Source of the DNA: Symbiodinium sp. CCMP2592
Taxonomy: Eukaryota; Sar; Dinophyceae; Suessiales; Symbiodiniaceae
Reading direction: 5' to 3'
Length of the DNA stretch: 64,000 nucleotides
Assembly (NCBI GenBank): GCA_905221615.1
Contig: CAJNDT010005869.1
Location: forward strand, 360,733-424,732
Shown here: positions 33,040-43,479 of the stretch, piece by piece
Layout: every line of letters starts with the position of its first letter
Numbering within the stretch: the stretch's first letter is position 1
Position numbers and translations under genes: made by a program
The notes under the pieces: generated by a model
Seen by the model: only the letters and a program-made list of their open reading frames with translations
Database searches by the model: none
What the model was told of the DNA's origin: nothing

Positions 33040-34497
33040 TTGAGCAAGGAAGAACCACAGGCAGTGGTTTGCAGGCAGAGCAGCCAAGACAGCCTAGACA
33101 GCAGCCAGACAGCTAGAGGAGTCAAGAGGCAGGCGAGCTTTCACACACCTTCGCCGAAGAAGCGTCTGTTCAGTCCTGACAGCAAGGGTGGAGACAGCCA
33201 GAGCCCAGGCAGCCAGAGCCCGGGCAGCCAGAGCCCAGACAGCAACCCTGTGCAAAAGAGAAAGATAGAACAGCTCAAAAAGACCTTAGGCCCAGGCAGT
33301 CCAGTCTACTACAGGCTAGACTACCTTTGGGGCAAGGCAGCAGAGGCAGAGGCCAAGCCCGGCCTTTCGCCAGACACAGCTAGTGACAGACAGAAACAGC
33401 AGCAAGCTGAGAACATGCAAAACCTGCAGCAGAAAGCCAGCCAAGCAGTAGAAAAGCTCGAACTGGAGCCAGCTCTTGGAGTTCTTAAAAAGAGACGGGG
33501 AGGCAGACCGCTAGGCAGTAAGCAGAAGACGAAAGCGGTGCCGCATCTTCGCAAGAAACGATGTGATGTGACAGCCAGAGGCAAGCTTTCCATGATGGAA
33601 GAGCTAGACAGAGCAGCTGTAACTCACAAAAGCAAAACTGCAGCCAGGCAGCATGTCATGAGGCAGTATGGTGTGAGCAATTCTTTTTGCTTCAACCTGC
33701 AAAAAGACTATCACAGACAGAAAGTCACCAACTTTCTCGCCAGCACGGGGCGAGGACACAGTGCCAGACAGGCAGGCAGCCATTTGGGTCTCGTGCACCT
33801 CGTCAGCAAGTCAAATGGCCGAAGACTGCCTGACCCAGGCAAAGTGCTGGGTAGGCCAGACTTTCTCCTGCCAGTCTGGTCTGAGACCCGTGCTTGGGCC
33901 TTGAATGAGGAAGCCAGCCAGCACGTCCTGACGAACGAAGACGTGCTGATGGACTTCCAAGAAAGGCTCGACAAAGCCATTGCAGTCAGGCAGGCAGAAA
34001 AGGAAAAGGGTCTTCTTGACCAGACAGGTGAGAAGGAGCTGGCAGCCATGACGCAAAAGAAAGCCACGCTAGCCAGCAAGCCAAAGCAGAGGAGCAAGTA
34101 CCAGATCCTGCTCCTGGCAAAGTGCGGTCTTCGAAACAGATCCTGCCAACAGACAGCCAACCTGAGCAAGGAGGATGAGAAAGCCAGGCTAGACTTGTCC
34201 TGGCGACTCTGGGACTTGCTTTTGGAACAGGCAGCCAGCAAGACACCACAGCCAGACTTGCCTGTAGCAAGCCCAGAGCAGTGGACGACAAAGCGAGCAG
34301 AGACAGCCATCACCATGTCAGACCAAGTACCTGCTTGGCTCAAGCCAACGCCAGGGAAGGCGTTGACATCGGTGGTGCGCTTGAAGCTAGCCAGCGAGCA
34401 AAGCAAGGCCAGGCGAGAGAACAGGAAAGCCAGACAAACACAGCCAAAGGCCAAACCTGAGGCCAAAGCCAAGGCCGCACCTTGGCGGTTTTGTTGG
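33040..34497 (+). CDS. DDE-Ulp1 gene, N-terminal part (DNA-binding region and first catalytic Asp), copy 1
   Basis: The frame is open from about 32988 to a stop at 34666, with no early ATG, so an upstream exon is likely. It starts with a Ser/Gln/Pro-rich region, then an AT-hook-like 'GGRPLGSKQKTK' and a probable helix-turn-helix ('HKSKTAARQHVMRQYGVSNS'). A middle region carries 'GRPDFLLPVWSE'. Near the end is 'AITMSDQVPAWLKP' (Asp codon at 34321), which I read as the first DDE catalytic Asp, by analogy to pogo/CENP-B-type transposases. The coding sequence is crowded with CAGACAG/CAGCCAG words. The frame past 34497 becomes telomere-like ('FGFRVSLNPKPK'), consistent with intron. I propose the protein continues in the exon at 34602. 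The DDE assignment is by motif and spacing only. Confidence 0.65.
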
Positions 34498-34601
34498 GTG
34501 GATTCGAAGTGGACTTTCGGGTTTAGGGTTTCCTTAAACCCCAAACCCAAAAGCCAAAGCCTAAACATTCATGCACCTTCATGCTTTCGAAACCAACCGA
34601 G
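34498..34601 (+). other. Proposed 104-nt GT-AG intron in DDE-Ulp1 gene, copy 1
   Basis: The donor after GTTGG and an acceptor ending CCGAG give a phase-0 join between the two long ORFs that otherwise overlap in different frames. The interval holds TTTAGGG and CCTTAAACCCC motifs, like the other introns in this window. The same sites occur in copy 2 (45143-45246). No transcript evidence. Confidence 0.5.
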
Positions 34602-37073
34602 GCACCGAGGCTGGCATGTGCTTCTCGAGCCCCAGGTGTGGCAGCAAGGTGGCGAGTCAGCTTGGTAGCTAGACAGGCAGTGCAGAACTTCTTTGCGCCA
34701 GACAGACAGCCAGTGGGTGTCGTTATGCCCACGATACTTGTCACATACGGCAAACACTGCAGACTTGAAAACATCAGCCAGGAAGGCACGTGGATCAAGT
34801 CCGAGTGCTTCCAGGTAGGCAGCCAGACAGTCAGGAGAAGGGCAGGCCAGCGAGTGCCAGGACAGGTCATGCGCACTTGGCGCAAACTGCGACAGACCCA
34901 GCCACACCTGTTTGATGGCAGTGTCAGGGTGTGGTGCCAGCCAGCCGCAGTGGTAGATAGCGGGATTTACAGATGGCAGCTAGAGCTCGAGTCAGAAGAG
35001 CACAGCCAGGCAGTGCAGCTCGTCGATATGTTCGGCGGAGCATGGACGACGGAGTCCATGCACGCCGCTGCACTCCTGCAGCGAGCTCAGACAGGCATTG
35101 CAGCCGGGTGCACCGGCTTGACCCAGGTGACAGACATCGGGTTCGCCCAGCCAGCCAAGGCAGCTCTCAAAAGGTGGCAGGAAGACTTGAAGCAGCGCAT
35201 GCGAGAGAAAGCCAGACAGCAAAAGGTGCAGTGCACCTATAAGACAGGCCCGGCAGACATTCTGGAGGCAGCTAGACAGATGCACGCCAGGATGGTGCAG
35301 TTGAATGAGACAGAGAAGACAGTCCTTCGCTGCATGCGGCAGGGAGGCTGGTTCCACTTCCGTCCAGACAGTGAAGGCAGGCTTCAGGACTGTGGCAGCC
35401 AGGAATGGTGTCTGGACTTCCCTGAAGGCAATGCCAAGCTAGGCAGCGACCACCTCAGAGACAGGTCTCGTTGGGTGGACAAGACAGGCAAGGTGCTTCC
35501 GTGGACAGAGGCAGACAGCAAGACATTTGATGAATCCAATGCATTCGAACCCGAGTCTACGTACCTGCTTGGCCAGACAGACATACACTTGAGCTTCCGA
35601 GCGAAGCCCAATCTCCTTGCTCAGTCAGAAAGAGAGCTCAGAGAGGTCATTCTGAGACAGGTCCACCCGAACGAGAGGAGACGGCTTTTCCAGGAACAGG
35701 TGGACCAGACAACCAGCCAGACAAAGACAGACAGGCAGCAGAGAAAGGAAAAAAGGATCAAGAACGCGAAGCAAGACAGAAAGAGGCGCAAACTTTTGAA
35801 AGAATGGAGACAGCAGCAAGCCAGCAAGACAAAGAAGCAGGCTCTGCAGTCTGTCGTGCCCAAAGTGGGCCAGAAAAAGAAGAAGAAGGCAGACAGAAAG
35901 AAGCCCAGCCAGGTCAAGAAGCAGCAAAAGAAAGACCAGGCGAAGAAGGCTCAAAGACGGGCAGCCGAGCCAGGCAGTGAGGGACACTTGCATGGCAAGC
36001 AAGCTCGAGTGATCGGTGACCTGGCTCCTCTGCTGGGCAAGATCGTGGTGTGTGGAAAGCAGACAGACAGCCAAGTCCTGATCAATGCTGACGGAGTTCA
36101 TGAATGGGTCAGCCACACAGACATTACGCTGGACGTCAGAGACAGACAGTTTCCGCTGGTTTTGGATTTGGAGTCTTTCCCCAGTGCTGCAGCCAGCGAG
36201 GAAGCGGCAGCCAGTGCAAAAGATTTGCGGCTTTACAAGCACGAAGACCTGCTGACAGACAGCCAGCTCGAAGCTGGCATCAGGGAGATGGCATACCGAC
36301 TCTCCCATGGAGCAGAGCCAGCCAGCCTGTGTGTTTTGCGGCCAGCAGAGGCCAAGCAACTTATCCAGACACATACACTCAAGGCAGCAGCAAAGACAGC
36401 TATGGACAGCCAGGCTGGTTTGGTCTTGGCAGTCGTGCAAAGCCAGCCTCCGAGACACTGGTCCTTGCTGGTGGTCGAGACAGTCAGAGACAGCCCCGAA
36501 GCGAAGGTCAGGTACTATGACACGTTGCCCGGTGAGGCAGCCTACAAGGAAGCCAGTGCAGTTTTGAAGGTGCTGCTGCAGACAGCCAAGAAACAGGCCC
36601 AGCCTTTGCCTGCGCCAGTCAGTCTGCTCAGACAGACAGATGGCTTCTCGTGCGGCCTCTGGGTCTTGATGTATATGGAGCAGGAGTGGCGGCGGTGGAT
36701 GGGTGAGGCCCCGCAGCCACTTGTGAAAGACCTGCCAGCCAGAAGCAGCCAGCTGAACCGCTGGATTCAGCTGCTGCTGCGAGGCAAAGAGCTAGCCAGA
36801 CAGAAAGAGAGTCAGCAGCAAGACAGCCAGACAGCAGGAGACACCATCGTTTTTGGCTGTGCCCACTGCAGTTTTGCTCTGAGTGGCTGCCTTCGCTGCA
36901 ACAGAACGCAGTTTTTGAAGTATATGAGTAACCAGGCACACAAAAAGGCAGAGGAGGCAGCAAAGGCACCCGAGGCCCAGGCCAAGACCAAGGCCAAGGC
37001 CAAAGCCAAAGCAAAGGTGAAGGCTCTTGGAAAGCCAGGCAGCTCAGGAGCCATCTCGTGCACAACTAATTAA
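34602..37073 (+). CDS. DDE-Ulp1 gene, C-terminal part (DDE core and Ulp1/C48 cysteine protease), copy 1
   Basis: The frame is open from 34581 (an ATG there gives 830 residues); the splice model starts at 34602. The first part contains 'QLVDMFGGAW' (Asp at 35025) and 'LTQVTDIGFAQPAKAALKRW' (Asp at 35133), resembling the second and third DDE acids. They are 36 residues apart, and the second fits the 'QPLDvgvxkpfK' pattern of pogo-like transposases. A Lys/Gln/Arg-rich basic region follows (about 380-460). The last third is a Ulp1/SENP-type C48 peptidase: 'PRHWSLLVV' (His at 36456), 'RYYDTL' (Asp at 36519), then 'RQTDGFSCGLWV' (Gln at 36633, Cys at 36651). All four catalytic positions are present in the usual order. 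Known C48 enzymes cut SUMO-like modifiers. A Lys/Ala tail ends the protein. Confidence 0.8.
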   Translation, partial: APRLACASRAPGVAARWRVSLVARQAVQNFFAPDRQPVGVVMPTILVTYGKHCRLENISQEGTWIKSECFQVGSQTVRRRAGQRVPGQVMRTWRKLRQTQPHLFDGSVRVWCQPAAVVDSGIYRWQLELESEEHSQAVQLVDMFGGAWTTESMHAAALLQRAQTGIAAGCTGLTQVTDIGFAQPAKAALKRWQEDLKQRMREKARQQKVQCTYKTGPADILEAARQMHARMVQLNETEKTVLRCMRQGGWFHFRPDSEGRLQDCGSQEWCLDFPEGNAKLGSDHLRDRSRWVDKTGKVLPWTEADSKTFDESNAFEPESTYLLGQTDIHLSFRAKPNLLAQSERELREVILRQVHPNERRRLFQEQVDQTTSQTKTDRQQRKEKRIKNAKQDRKRRKLLKEWRQQQASKTKKQALQSVVPKVGQKKKKKADRKKPSQVKKQQKKDQAKKAQRRAAEPGSEGHLHGKQARVIGDLAPLLGKIVVCGKQTDSQVLINADGVHEWVSHTDITLDVRDRQFPLVLDLESFPSAAASEEAAASAKDLRLYKHEDLLTDSQLEAGIREMAYRLSHGAEPASLCVLRPAEAKQLIQTHTLKAAAKTAMDSQAGLVLAVVQSQPPRHWSLLVVETVRDSPEAKVRYYDTLPGEAAYKEASAVLKVLLQTAKKQAQPLPAPVSLLRQTDGFSCGLWVLMYMEQEWRRWMGEAPQPLVKDLPARSSQLNRWIQLLLRGKELARQKESQQQDSQTAGDTIVFGCAHCSFALSGCLRCNRTQFLKYMSNQAHKKAEEAAKAPEAQAKTKAKAKAKAKVKALGKPGSSGAISCTTN

Positions 37074-37127
37074 ATAATGAATTACATATCGAGTTTTACA
37101 TTAATTAATTACAGTAATTACTTCTTC

Positions 37128-37357
37128 GTACAGGATGTGCCTCGCTTCGCATGCTGGCTGGATTGTGCCACATCGTAGTACAAGCTTAGTACTGGATGTG
37201 CCTCGCTTCGCATGCTGGCTGGATTGTGCCACATCGTAGTACAAGCTTGGTACTGGATGTGCCTCGCTTCGCATGCTGGCTGGATTGTGCCAAATCGTAG
37301 TACAAGCTTAGTACTGGATGTGCCTCGCTTCGCATGCTGGCTGGATTGTGCCAAATA
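37128..37357 (+). repeat. 61-bp satellite, about 4 units
   Basis: The unit contains GTAGTACAAGCTTAGTACTG, GATGTGCCTCGCTTCGCATG and CTGGCTGGATTGTGCCAAAT. The first and last blocks are shared with the 104-bp satellite. Because 61 is not a multiple of 3, all minus-strand frames read through and give spurious ORFs. Confidence 0.95.
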
Positions 37358-37785
37358 ACACCTCCACAACACCTCCACAACACCTCCACAACACTTCCAC
37401 AATACCTCCACAACACTTCCACAACACCTCCACAACACCTCCACAACACCTCCACAACAACTCCACAACACCTCCACAACACTTCCACAACACTCCACAC
37501 AACACTTCCACAATACCTCCACAACACTTCCACAACACCTCCACAACACCTCCACAACACCTCCACAACACTTCCACAACACTTCTACAACACTTCCACA
37601 ACACCTCCACAACACCTCCACAACACCTCCACAACTTCCACAACACTTCTACAACACTTCCACAACACCTCCACAACACCTCCACAACACCTCCACAACA
37701 CCTCCACAACACCTCCACAACACCTCCACAACACCTCCACAACAAACACCTCCACAACACTTCCACAACACCTACCACAACACCC
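37358..37785 (+). repeat. 11-bp minisatellite (CCTCCACAACA)n
   Basis: CCTCCACAACA and CTTCCACAACA units, with a few shortened units. It directly abuts the 61-bp satellite and ends before an AAATCAGCAATGA word, an arrangement repeated at 48015 and 53735. Long ORFs on both strands are repeat translations. Confidence 0.95.
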
Positions 37786-37914
37786 AAATCAGCAATGAGC
37801 TTGTCTGCAGCACTCTCGACGCAGAGTGCCCAGGGCTTTTGGTCACCCAAAGTCTCGGTGCTCAAAGCTTTTGGTCACACAAAGTCTCGATTCCAGGCGG
37901 GGAAAGAGCTTAAA

Positions 37915-37988
37915 TGACGAGTCCGGGGATTGAACCACGGACCTAGTCCAATGCGAGTCGTCCGCCCACCCCTTAGGCTATCAGAGGA
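37915..37988 (-). tRNA. tRNA-like sequence, probably pseudo-tRNA
   Basis: The minus strand has box-A-like GATAGCCTAAGGGGTGGGC and box-B-like GTGGTTCAATCCCCGG, followed by CTCGTCATTT. It shares the 3' end pattern with 31587-31654 and 54340-54419. No credible anticodon arm. Confidence 0.45.
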
Positions 37989-38358
37989 TTGGAACGGAGA
38001 GGGCGATGGACCATCTTCAGTCACGGAGAGATCACAATTGTCGCAGCCCGGTGGGGTCTCCGGTGAGTGTTCCGAGTCGCCACCCCCTTTTGCTGAGCCT
38101 CCCAGTGCCGATGCCCAGAAATTCTGGGAATTGCCATGTGTAAGGTCGGTCGCCAAAAACCTTGCCGGCAGGGTTTTCATGGTCTAGTGGTTAACGTCGT
38201 GCCTGCCAGGAGCTGGAAGGCTGCCCGACAGATCCTGGGCAGCATGGACGAGCGACAAGGGCATCTTCGGAAATAGGGTGGATTGTGCTTTGGAGTAATT
38301 ATTGGAGGTGCTTTCCGAAGGATGCTGCATGGACTCTAGAATCATACACTGAACAGAG

Positions 38359-38435
38359 GACCCCATGGTCTAATGGATAAGGCGCTCTGTGGGTAAACCA
38401 CGGAAAGATGGGTGGTTCAAGTCCCCCTGGGGTTG
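38359..38435 (+). tRNA. tRNA-Arg-like sequence, degenerate anticodon loop
   Basis: The acceptor stem GACCCCA/TGGGGTT pairs over 7 positions (one G-U). The D-arm GGTCTAATGGATAAGGC is typical of tRNA-Arg. The T-arm GGTGGTTCAAGTCCCCC has one mismatch. The anticodon stem TCTGTG/CACGGA closes a loop GGTAAAC without the expected U33, so a functional isotype is doubtful. Copy 2 is at 48981-49057. Confidence 0.5.
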
Positions 38436-38607
38436 TTCTCATGCCAAGTCGCAGTACAAGCTTAATTAGTACTGGAACCGCATCCTTCCCAACCCTGTGC
38501 GGCAGGGTCCCGGTAGCGTAGTGGTTAGTACATCCTCCCTTGACCCTACCAAGCAGGGAGTCCCCAGCGGGCCACTAAGAGGCCAACGCGGCCGGGCCAT
38601 TTCTGAC

Positions 38608-38664
38608 CATTGGAGGTGTTAGCCGCTGCTCTTTGTAGTTTTATTGTAGGCTAAAGTTCAGGGC
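38608..38664 (+). repeat. Single arm of the fold-back element family
   Basis: Starts CATTGGAGGTGTTAGCC and ends GTAGGCTAAAGTTCAGGG, matching the right arm of 58828-58888. No opposite arm is seen nearby. Copy 2 at about 49230-49286. Confidence 0.75.
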
Positions 38665-40181
38665 TGTAGGCAACCCTAAGCCCTTGCTTGGAAGCTTGTC
38701 CTGGCTGACTGGAAGCTGCCTTGAAGTGGACTCTGTTCTGAAGAAGCTGCCCATGGAGAACGACCTGATGTGGCGGCCAGTCATCTGTGCAAGAGCAAAA
38801 AGCACTCACAGAGCCGGATCCGGCAGACCATGTGGACACTGGCAAATAATCCACAAGTGACAGGGAGACTGGCGACAACTGCAACTCACCGAGAACTCCC
38901 CTCGGGCTGCGTCTTTTTTGGGTGGTTTCTACTGGCTGATGCCTGCTGATGCTGGATGAACTGGCTGGCTGCGACTTGCTCATATTCTCAGTACTGGAAG
39001 TGTCTCCTGTCCGACTGCAGTGAGGCTTGCCCTGTGGCTTCCTCCAATGGTGGCCGCTGGACCCTGCAAGTCAAAACCAATTTTGGCTCAGTGGTTAAGG
39101 AGTGGGCTTGTTGCCCGAGCCAGAGATCAGAAGAATTACCTTTACTGGTAAATCAGCGCAAACCGCACGGAAGTAGGTTTTCGATGGTCTTCTGGTTAAG
39201 ACTGGCGGGGCCTGCTTGCCTTGTTTCGCATGCTGGCTGGATTGTGCCAAATCCTAGGACAAGCTTAGTACTGGATGTTCCTCGCTTCGCAAGCTGGGCA
39301 GGATGGTGCTGACTTGTAGTACGAGCTTAATTCATTCATTATTTACTGAAACATAATCAGTTTCGTCCTTCATGCACCAGATAATTACTTGGTTAGTTTG
39401 AGTTTTATTTTTCACTTAGTTCTACTTAGTTCTACTTCATTTGTTAATTATCTGGATTTCAACATCTCTCATAATTTCCACAGACCGCTCGCACCAGCCG
39501 GGAAGGAAAGCTGACTTGAAAGGAAGTTCCGCAGGCAGGACTTCATTTGAGACGCTTGCACAGACAACCAGATCAATCAATTCAGTAATTAATTAATTAA
39601 CTTTACCAGCCGAGATCCGTCTTCCATTCTCAGTCTCCTTTTCCAACGAAACATGCAGGGCGGGTTTGCCGGAAGACAGCCAGCCGAGATGCCTGACAGC
39701 CGCTGCAGGCCGACTCTCTTCGATTGTGCAGACACCAGACGGCTTGTTCAGTGATATTAATTTGATAGACACGAACGACTTTCCGTCAAAGTTTGTTTCC
39801 TGCCGAAAAGAAGCATGCAGGCCGTCTTTTCCTGGGCAGACAGCAAGCCGCCTGACAGACGGTGCAGGCCGAATCCATTGCTGTGTTCATTTCAGCAGGC
39901 AGCCTGTTCAGTCATGCAAGGAGTGCTTTCATTTGCCATTCGACCTGCAAAGCAAGCTGCTCCAATCCAGGCAGCGAGCCTGGAACAGTACGTAGCAGCA
40001 CAGGACTTACTTTCAGAACACAGCTAGAAGAGAGGCACAAACACACACTGGGCAGCGAGCCTGGAACAGAAAGAACAACACAGGATTTACTTTCAGAACA
40101 CAACTAATTAGGTGAGAAACACACACACACACAGACAAGTGGGAGACAGACAAAGGTAGCCAGACAGACAGACAGACAGCC

Positions 40182-40958
40182 ATGGCCTTGCAAGCCCTGG
40201 AGTACTTGTGCAAGTTCTCCGACAGCGACATCCAGACAGCTGGACGCCAGATAGACAGTGAGAAAGTCCGACGACTGTGTCACAGCTTGGTGGACTGCCT
40301 GGCCCAGCGAGTGACACAGACGGACTCAGGGCAGACAGCCGCTGCATCTGCCGCACCTGCAGACAGCCAAGCCAGCCAGGCCTCTCCTCGGAAAAGGAGT
40401 GTGAGCAACAAGAGGGGCAAGGTGGACCCTTACAAGACAGACAGCGGTGCCGCTAAAGGTAGTGGCCAGCAGGCAGGCCAGGCAGGAGGTGCCGCTGCTG
40501 GTGGTGGCCAGCAGGCAGGCCAGGCAGGAAGAGACAAGAGCAGGCCGCCGACAAAGAACAAGCTGCCGAAAGACACTCAGGCAGACCAGGTAGCGCCACC
40601 GCCAGCTCCGCCAGCTCCGCCACAGACGAGCCAGTGGTCTGGCCAGAGTCAGAGCAGCCAGTCAGATTGGGGCAGCCAGTCAGACTGGTGGTCGACCAAA
40701 CCTTGGTGGGAGTGGGAGAAAGAAAGCCAGACAGACAGCCCACCAATCCCGTCGACTGGACTGGTTGTGGCGAAAGGCAGACAGATCGGAGGCAGGGGCA
40801 GGTACAGCCATGCGCAGAAGACGTACTTCTGCATTGTCCAATGCTTGAAATGCAAGGCCGAACCTTGCAACAAGAGGATGGAGGCAGAGGTGGACGGCCA
40901 CTGGCCGCACTTCTGCCGTGCCTGCAAGCCCCACGGGGCGCCTGACCCTAAGTGGTAG
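40182..40958 (+). CDS. Hypothetical protein with C-terminal Cys-rich (zinc-binding-like) segment, copy 1
   Basis: A 258-residue ORF with ATG in an AGCCATGGC context. The N-terminal ~45 residues look helical ('ALQALEYLCKFSDSD', 'KVRRLCHSLVDCLAQRV'). The centre is low-complexity Gly/Gln/Ser/Pro with 'QQAGQAGG' repeats and Trp-rich 'SQWSGQSQ', 'SDWWSTKPWWEWEKE'. The last ~45 residues contain 'CIVQCLKCKAEPC' and 'HWPHFCRACKPHG', a spacing that could bind zinc. No family is recognised. It lies on the same strand and in the same duplicated unit as the DDE-Ulp1 gene, so it may be a second protein of the same element. It is unchanged in copy 2. Confidence 0.55.
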   Translation: MALQALEYLCKFSDSDIQTAGRQIDSEKVRRLCHSLVDCLAQRVTQTDSGQTAAASAAPADSQASQASPRKRSVSNKRGKVDPYKTDSGAAKGSGQQAGQAGGAAAGGGQQAGQAGRDKSRPPTKNKLPKDTQADQVAPPPAPPAPPQTSQWSGQSQSSQSDWGSQSDWWSTKPWWEWEKESQTDSPPIPSTGLVVAKGRQIGGRGRYSHAQKTYFCIVQCLKCKAEPCNKRMEAEVDGHWPHFCRACKPHGAPDPKW

Positions 40959-41400
40959 GGCAGGCAGGCAGGCAGGCAGTGGCCGTCGACCTCTGCCTCC
41001 ATCCTCTTGTCAGCCAGACAGCAAGGCAGTGGCCGGACAGCTAGACAGACAAGGCAGTGGCCGGACAGCTAGACAGCCAGACAGAGACACACCCTTGCAG
41101 GCAAGAAAAAAAATCGCCTTCAGAGTGGGAATCGCTGACTCATCAATCAAGCAGATAGAAGCAGATAGTGATTGTGCCTGTTGGCCAGGCGCCCGCGACC
41201 TGCCGCCAGACAGCCGTGTCAGCCCGCGACCTGCCGCCAGACAGCCGTGTCAGCAGTGTACGGGCCCACAAAGAAGCTGTGGCTAGCAGAGTAATTAATT
41301 AATTATTCGGTGGAAACCGTTCCGAACAAAACCTGCCTTAGCCTAAACGGCCCTAAACTCTGTGGGCTCTTCTATTCATGGATGTGCAGCCCAACCTAAA
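40959..41400. other. CAGACAG-rich spacer up to assembly gap
   Basis: Contains (GGCA)n, a two-copy GTGGCCGGACAGCTAGACAG block and a two-copy CGACCTGCCGCCAGACAGCC block. No gene. Confidence 0.6.
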
Positions 41401-41500
41401 NNNNNNNNNNNNNNNNNNNNNNNNNNNNNNNNNNNNNNNNNNNNNNNNNNNNNNNNNNNNNNNNNNNNNNNNNNNNNNNNNNNNNNNNNNNNNNNNNNNN
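41401..41500. other. Assembly gap, 100 N
   Basis: Exactly 100 N. The left side is the last base of unit copy 1 and the right side is the poly-C start of unit copy 2. A round 100 is usually a scaffolding placeholder of unknown true size. Confidence 0.99.
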
Positions 41501-42231
41501 CCCCCCCCCTTCGCCCTAAATAAAAACTCGAAAATGTTTTTATAATTAGGGGGGGGTTGTTATCTCAATTCCTAGAAACACAGGTTCTACAAGTAATTAA
41601 ATGATGAAAATGATGACGATGAAAATGATGATGACGATTACGGTGATGCTTGTTATGATGAAGATGGCGGTAGTGGTGGTGATGGTAATGATGACGATGA
41701 TCATGGTCCAGGAGAAGAACATGATGATGATGAAGAACATGATGATGATGTTGTTGTTGATGATAGCAATGCTTCATGGTTGCACAAGTGCAGAAGAGCA
41801 CATGTGGTGAATGCCAGAAGCTTGGAAATAACATGATAATTAATTAAATATGATAGGAACTGATTAATTAATTAATGATGTTCCAAGATTCTGGCATTCG
41901 CTGCAAGTGCTTTGCTTCTGAAAGCTGTCAACAATCTGCCCGCTCCGCCACAGACAGGCAGCCTCAAGAAGAGGCCTTTGGGCCTCGCTTCAACAGGCTG
42001 TCACACACACACACACACTCACACTCACACTCACACTCAGACAGACCAACCGGAGCACTCAAACACAGACACCACTCACACACACTCACTGAGGAGGCAG
42101 ACAGACAGCTGGAAGTGCTTCTTCGCTTCGCCGCCATGGGCGGCTGAGTGCCGCCATGGGCGGCGAGGAAGCCCACGAGAAGGCGGGATCTTTTCTAAGA
42201 CGGGCGTTAGTAATCCTTCAGACACAAAAAT

Positions 42232-42299
42232 GACGGGCAGGGGAATCGAACCTCGGCACCATCCATTGAGAGTGTAGCACTACCCCCTCGGCTATCCTG
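42232..42299 (-). tRNA. tRNA-like sequence, copy 2
   Basis: Same sequence as 31587-31654: box A and box B present, anticodon arm degenerate. Confidence 0.45.
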
Positions 42300-42403
42300 T
42301 AGCATATCGAAGTAGTGCAATTCTGACCCCTAGGAGATTATCACGACCACGATTCGCGGGCGCAAGGCCGAATGCAGTAATTACTGATAGCAAAGAACAG
42401 AGG

Positions 42404-43479
42404 ATTGTAGTACAAGCTTAGTACTGGAAGAGCCTCGTCTCGGATGCTGTCGGGATGATGTCGGTGCTAGAAGTGTCTCCTGTCCGATGCTGGCTGGATG
42501 GTGCTCAATTGTAGTACAAGCTTAGTACTGGAAGAGCCTCGTCTCGGATGCTGTCGGGATGATGTCGGTGCTAGAAGTGTCTCCTGTCCGATGCTGGCTG
42601 GATGGTGCTCAATTGTAGTACAAGCTTAGTACTGGAAGAGCCTCGTCTCGGATGCTGTCGGGATGATGTCGGTGCTAGAAGTGTCTCCTGTCCGATGCTG
42701 GCTGGATGGTGCTCAATTGTAGTACAAGCTTAGTACTGGAAGAGCCTCGTCTCGGATGCTGTCGGGATGATGTCGGTGCTAGAAGTGTCTCCTGTCCGAT
42801 GCTGGCTGGATGGTGCTCAATTGTAGTACAAGCTTAGTACTGGAAGAGCCTCGTCTCGGATGCTGTCGGGATGATGTCGGTGCTAGAAGTGTCTCCTGTC
42901 CGATGCTGGCTGGATGGTGCTCAATTGTAGTACAAGCTTAGTACTGGAAGAGCCTCGTCTCGGATGCTGTCGGGATGATGTCGGTGCTAGAAGTGTCTCC
43001 TGTCCGATGCTGGCTGGATGGTGCTCAATTGTAGTACAAGCTTAGTACTGGAAGAGCCTCGTCTCGGATGCTGTCGGGATGATGTCGGTGCTAGAAGTGT
43101 CTCCTGTCCGATGCTGGCTGGATGGTGCTCAATTGTAGTACAAGCTTAGTACTGGAAGAGCCTCGTCTCGGATGCTGTCGGGATGATGTCGGTGCTAGAA
43201 GTGTCTCCTGTCCGATGCTGGCTGGATGGTGCTCAATTGTAGTACAAGCTTAGTACTGGAAGAGCCTCGTCTCGGATGCTGTCGGGATGATGTCGGTGCT
43301 AGAAGTGTCTCCTGTCCGATGCTGGCTGGATGGTGCTCAATTGTAGTACAAGCTTAGTACTGGAAGAGCCTCGTCTCGGATGCTGTCGGCATGATGTTGG
43401 TGCTAGAAGTGTCTCCTGTCCGATGCTTTCTGGATGGTGCTCAATTGTAGTACAAGCTTAGTACTGGAAGAGCCTCGTT
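42404..43479 (+). repeat. 104-bp tandem satellite, about 10 units, copy 2
   Basis: Same unit and same number of units as 31759-32834, with slightly more uniform units. A GGCTGG to TTCTGG change is seen in the last full unit. Confidence 0.95.

Larger units (their letters stand above)
37786..40181. other. Spacer with tRNA-like sequences, half fold-back element and short direct repeats
   Basis: Holds tRNA-like segments (37915-37988 minus; box-A-like starts near 38178, 38508, 39083 and 39178 plus; 38359-38435 plus) and one arm of the 58.7-kb fold-back element (38608-38664). A two-copy repeat of about 70 nt lies at 39977-40106, with GGCAGCGAGCCTGGAACAG and TTTACTTTCAGAACACA words. Several ~100-codon frames are present in both copies but show no recognisable domain, so no gene is called. 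Confidence 0.5.
30868..41400. repeat. Duplicated 10.5-kb unit, copy 1
   Basis: Nearly identical in order and sequence to 41501-51988. The offset is 10645 nt through the DDE-Ulp1 gene, falling to about 10614 and 10595 downstream because of small differences in array lengths, TTAA runs and one ~22-nt deletion. The unit ends exactly at the run of N. Confidence 0.95.

Noticed and set aside
33711-34568. 285-residue antisense ORF (and its copy at 44356-45213), plus a 277-residue antisense ORF at 35625-36458
   Set aside because: Antisense shadows of the DDE-Ulp1 gene; Leu/Cys/Ser-rich with no domain, explained by CAG-rich codons on the other strand.
37118-37917. Overlapping ORFs on both strands, 120-200 residues, also near 48 and 53.8 kb
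   Set aside because: Translations of the 61-bp and 11-bp satellites; composition is purely periodic.
39076-39100. Dinoflagellate spliced-leader relic (CCAATTTTGGCTCAGTGG)
   Set aside because: Resembles the known leader end only in part; TGGCTCAGTGGTTA is a better match to a tRNA box A.
39666-39995. 109-residue ORF (and copy at 50280-50609) as a gene
   Set aside because: Conserved only because the whole unit is duplicated; no domain, poor start context, CAGACAG composition.
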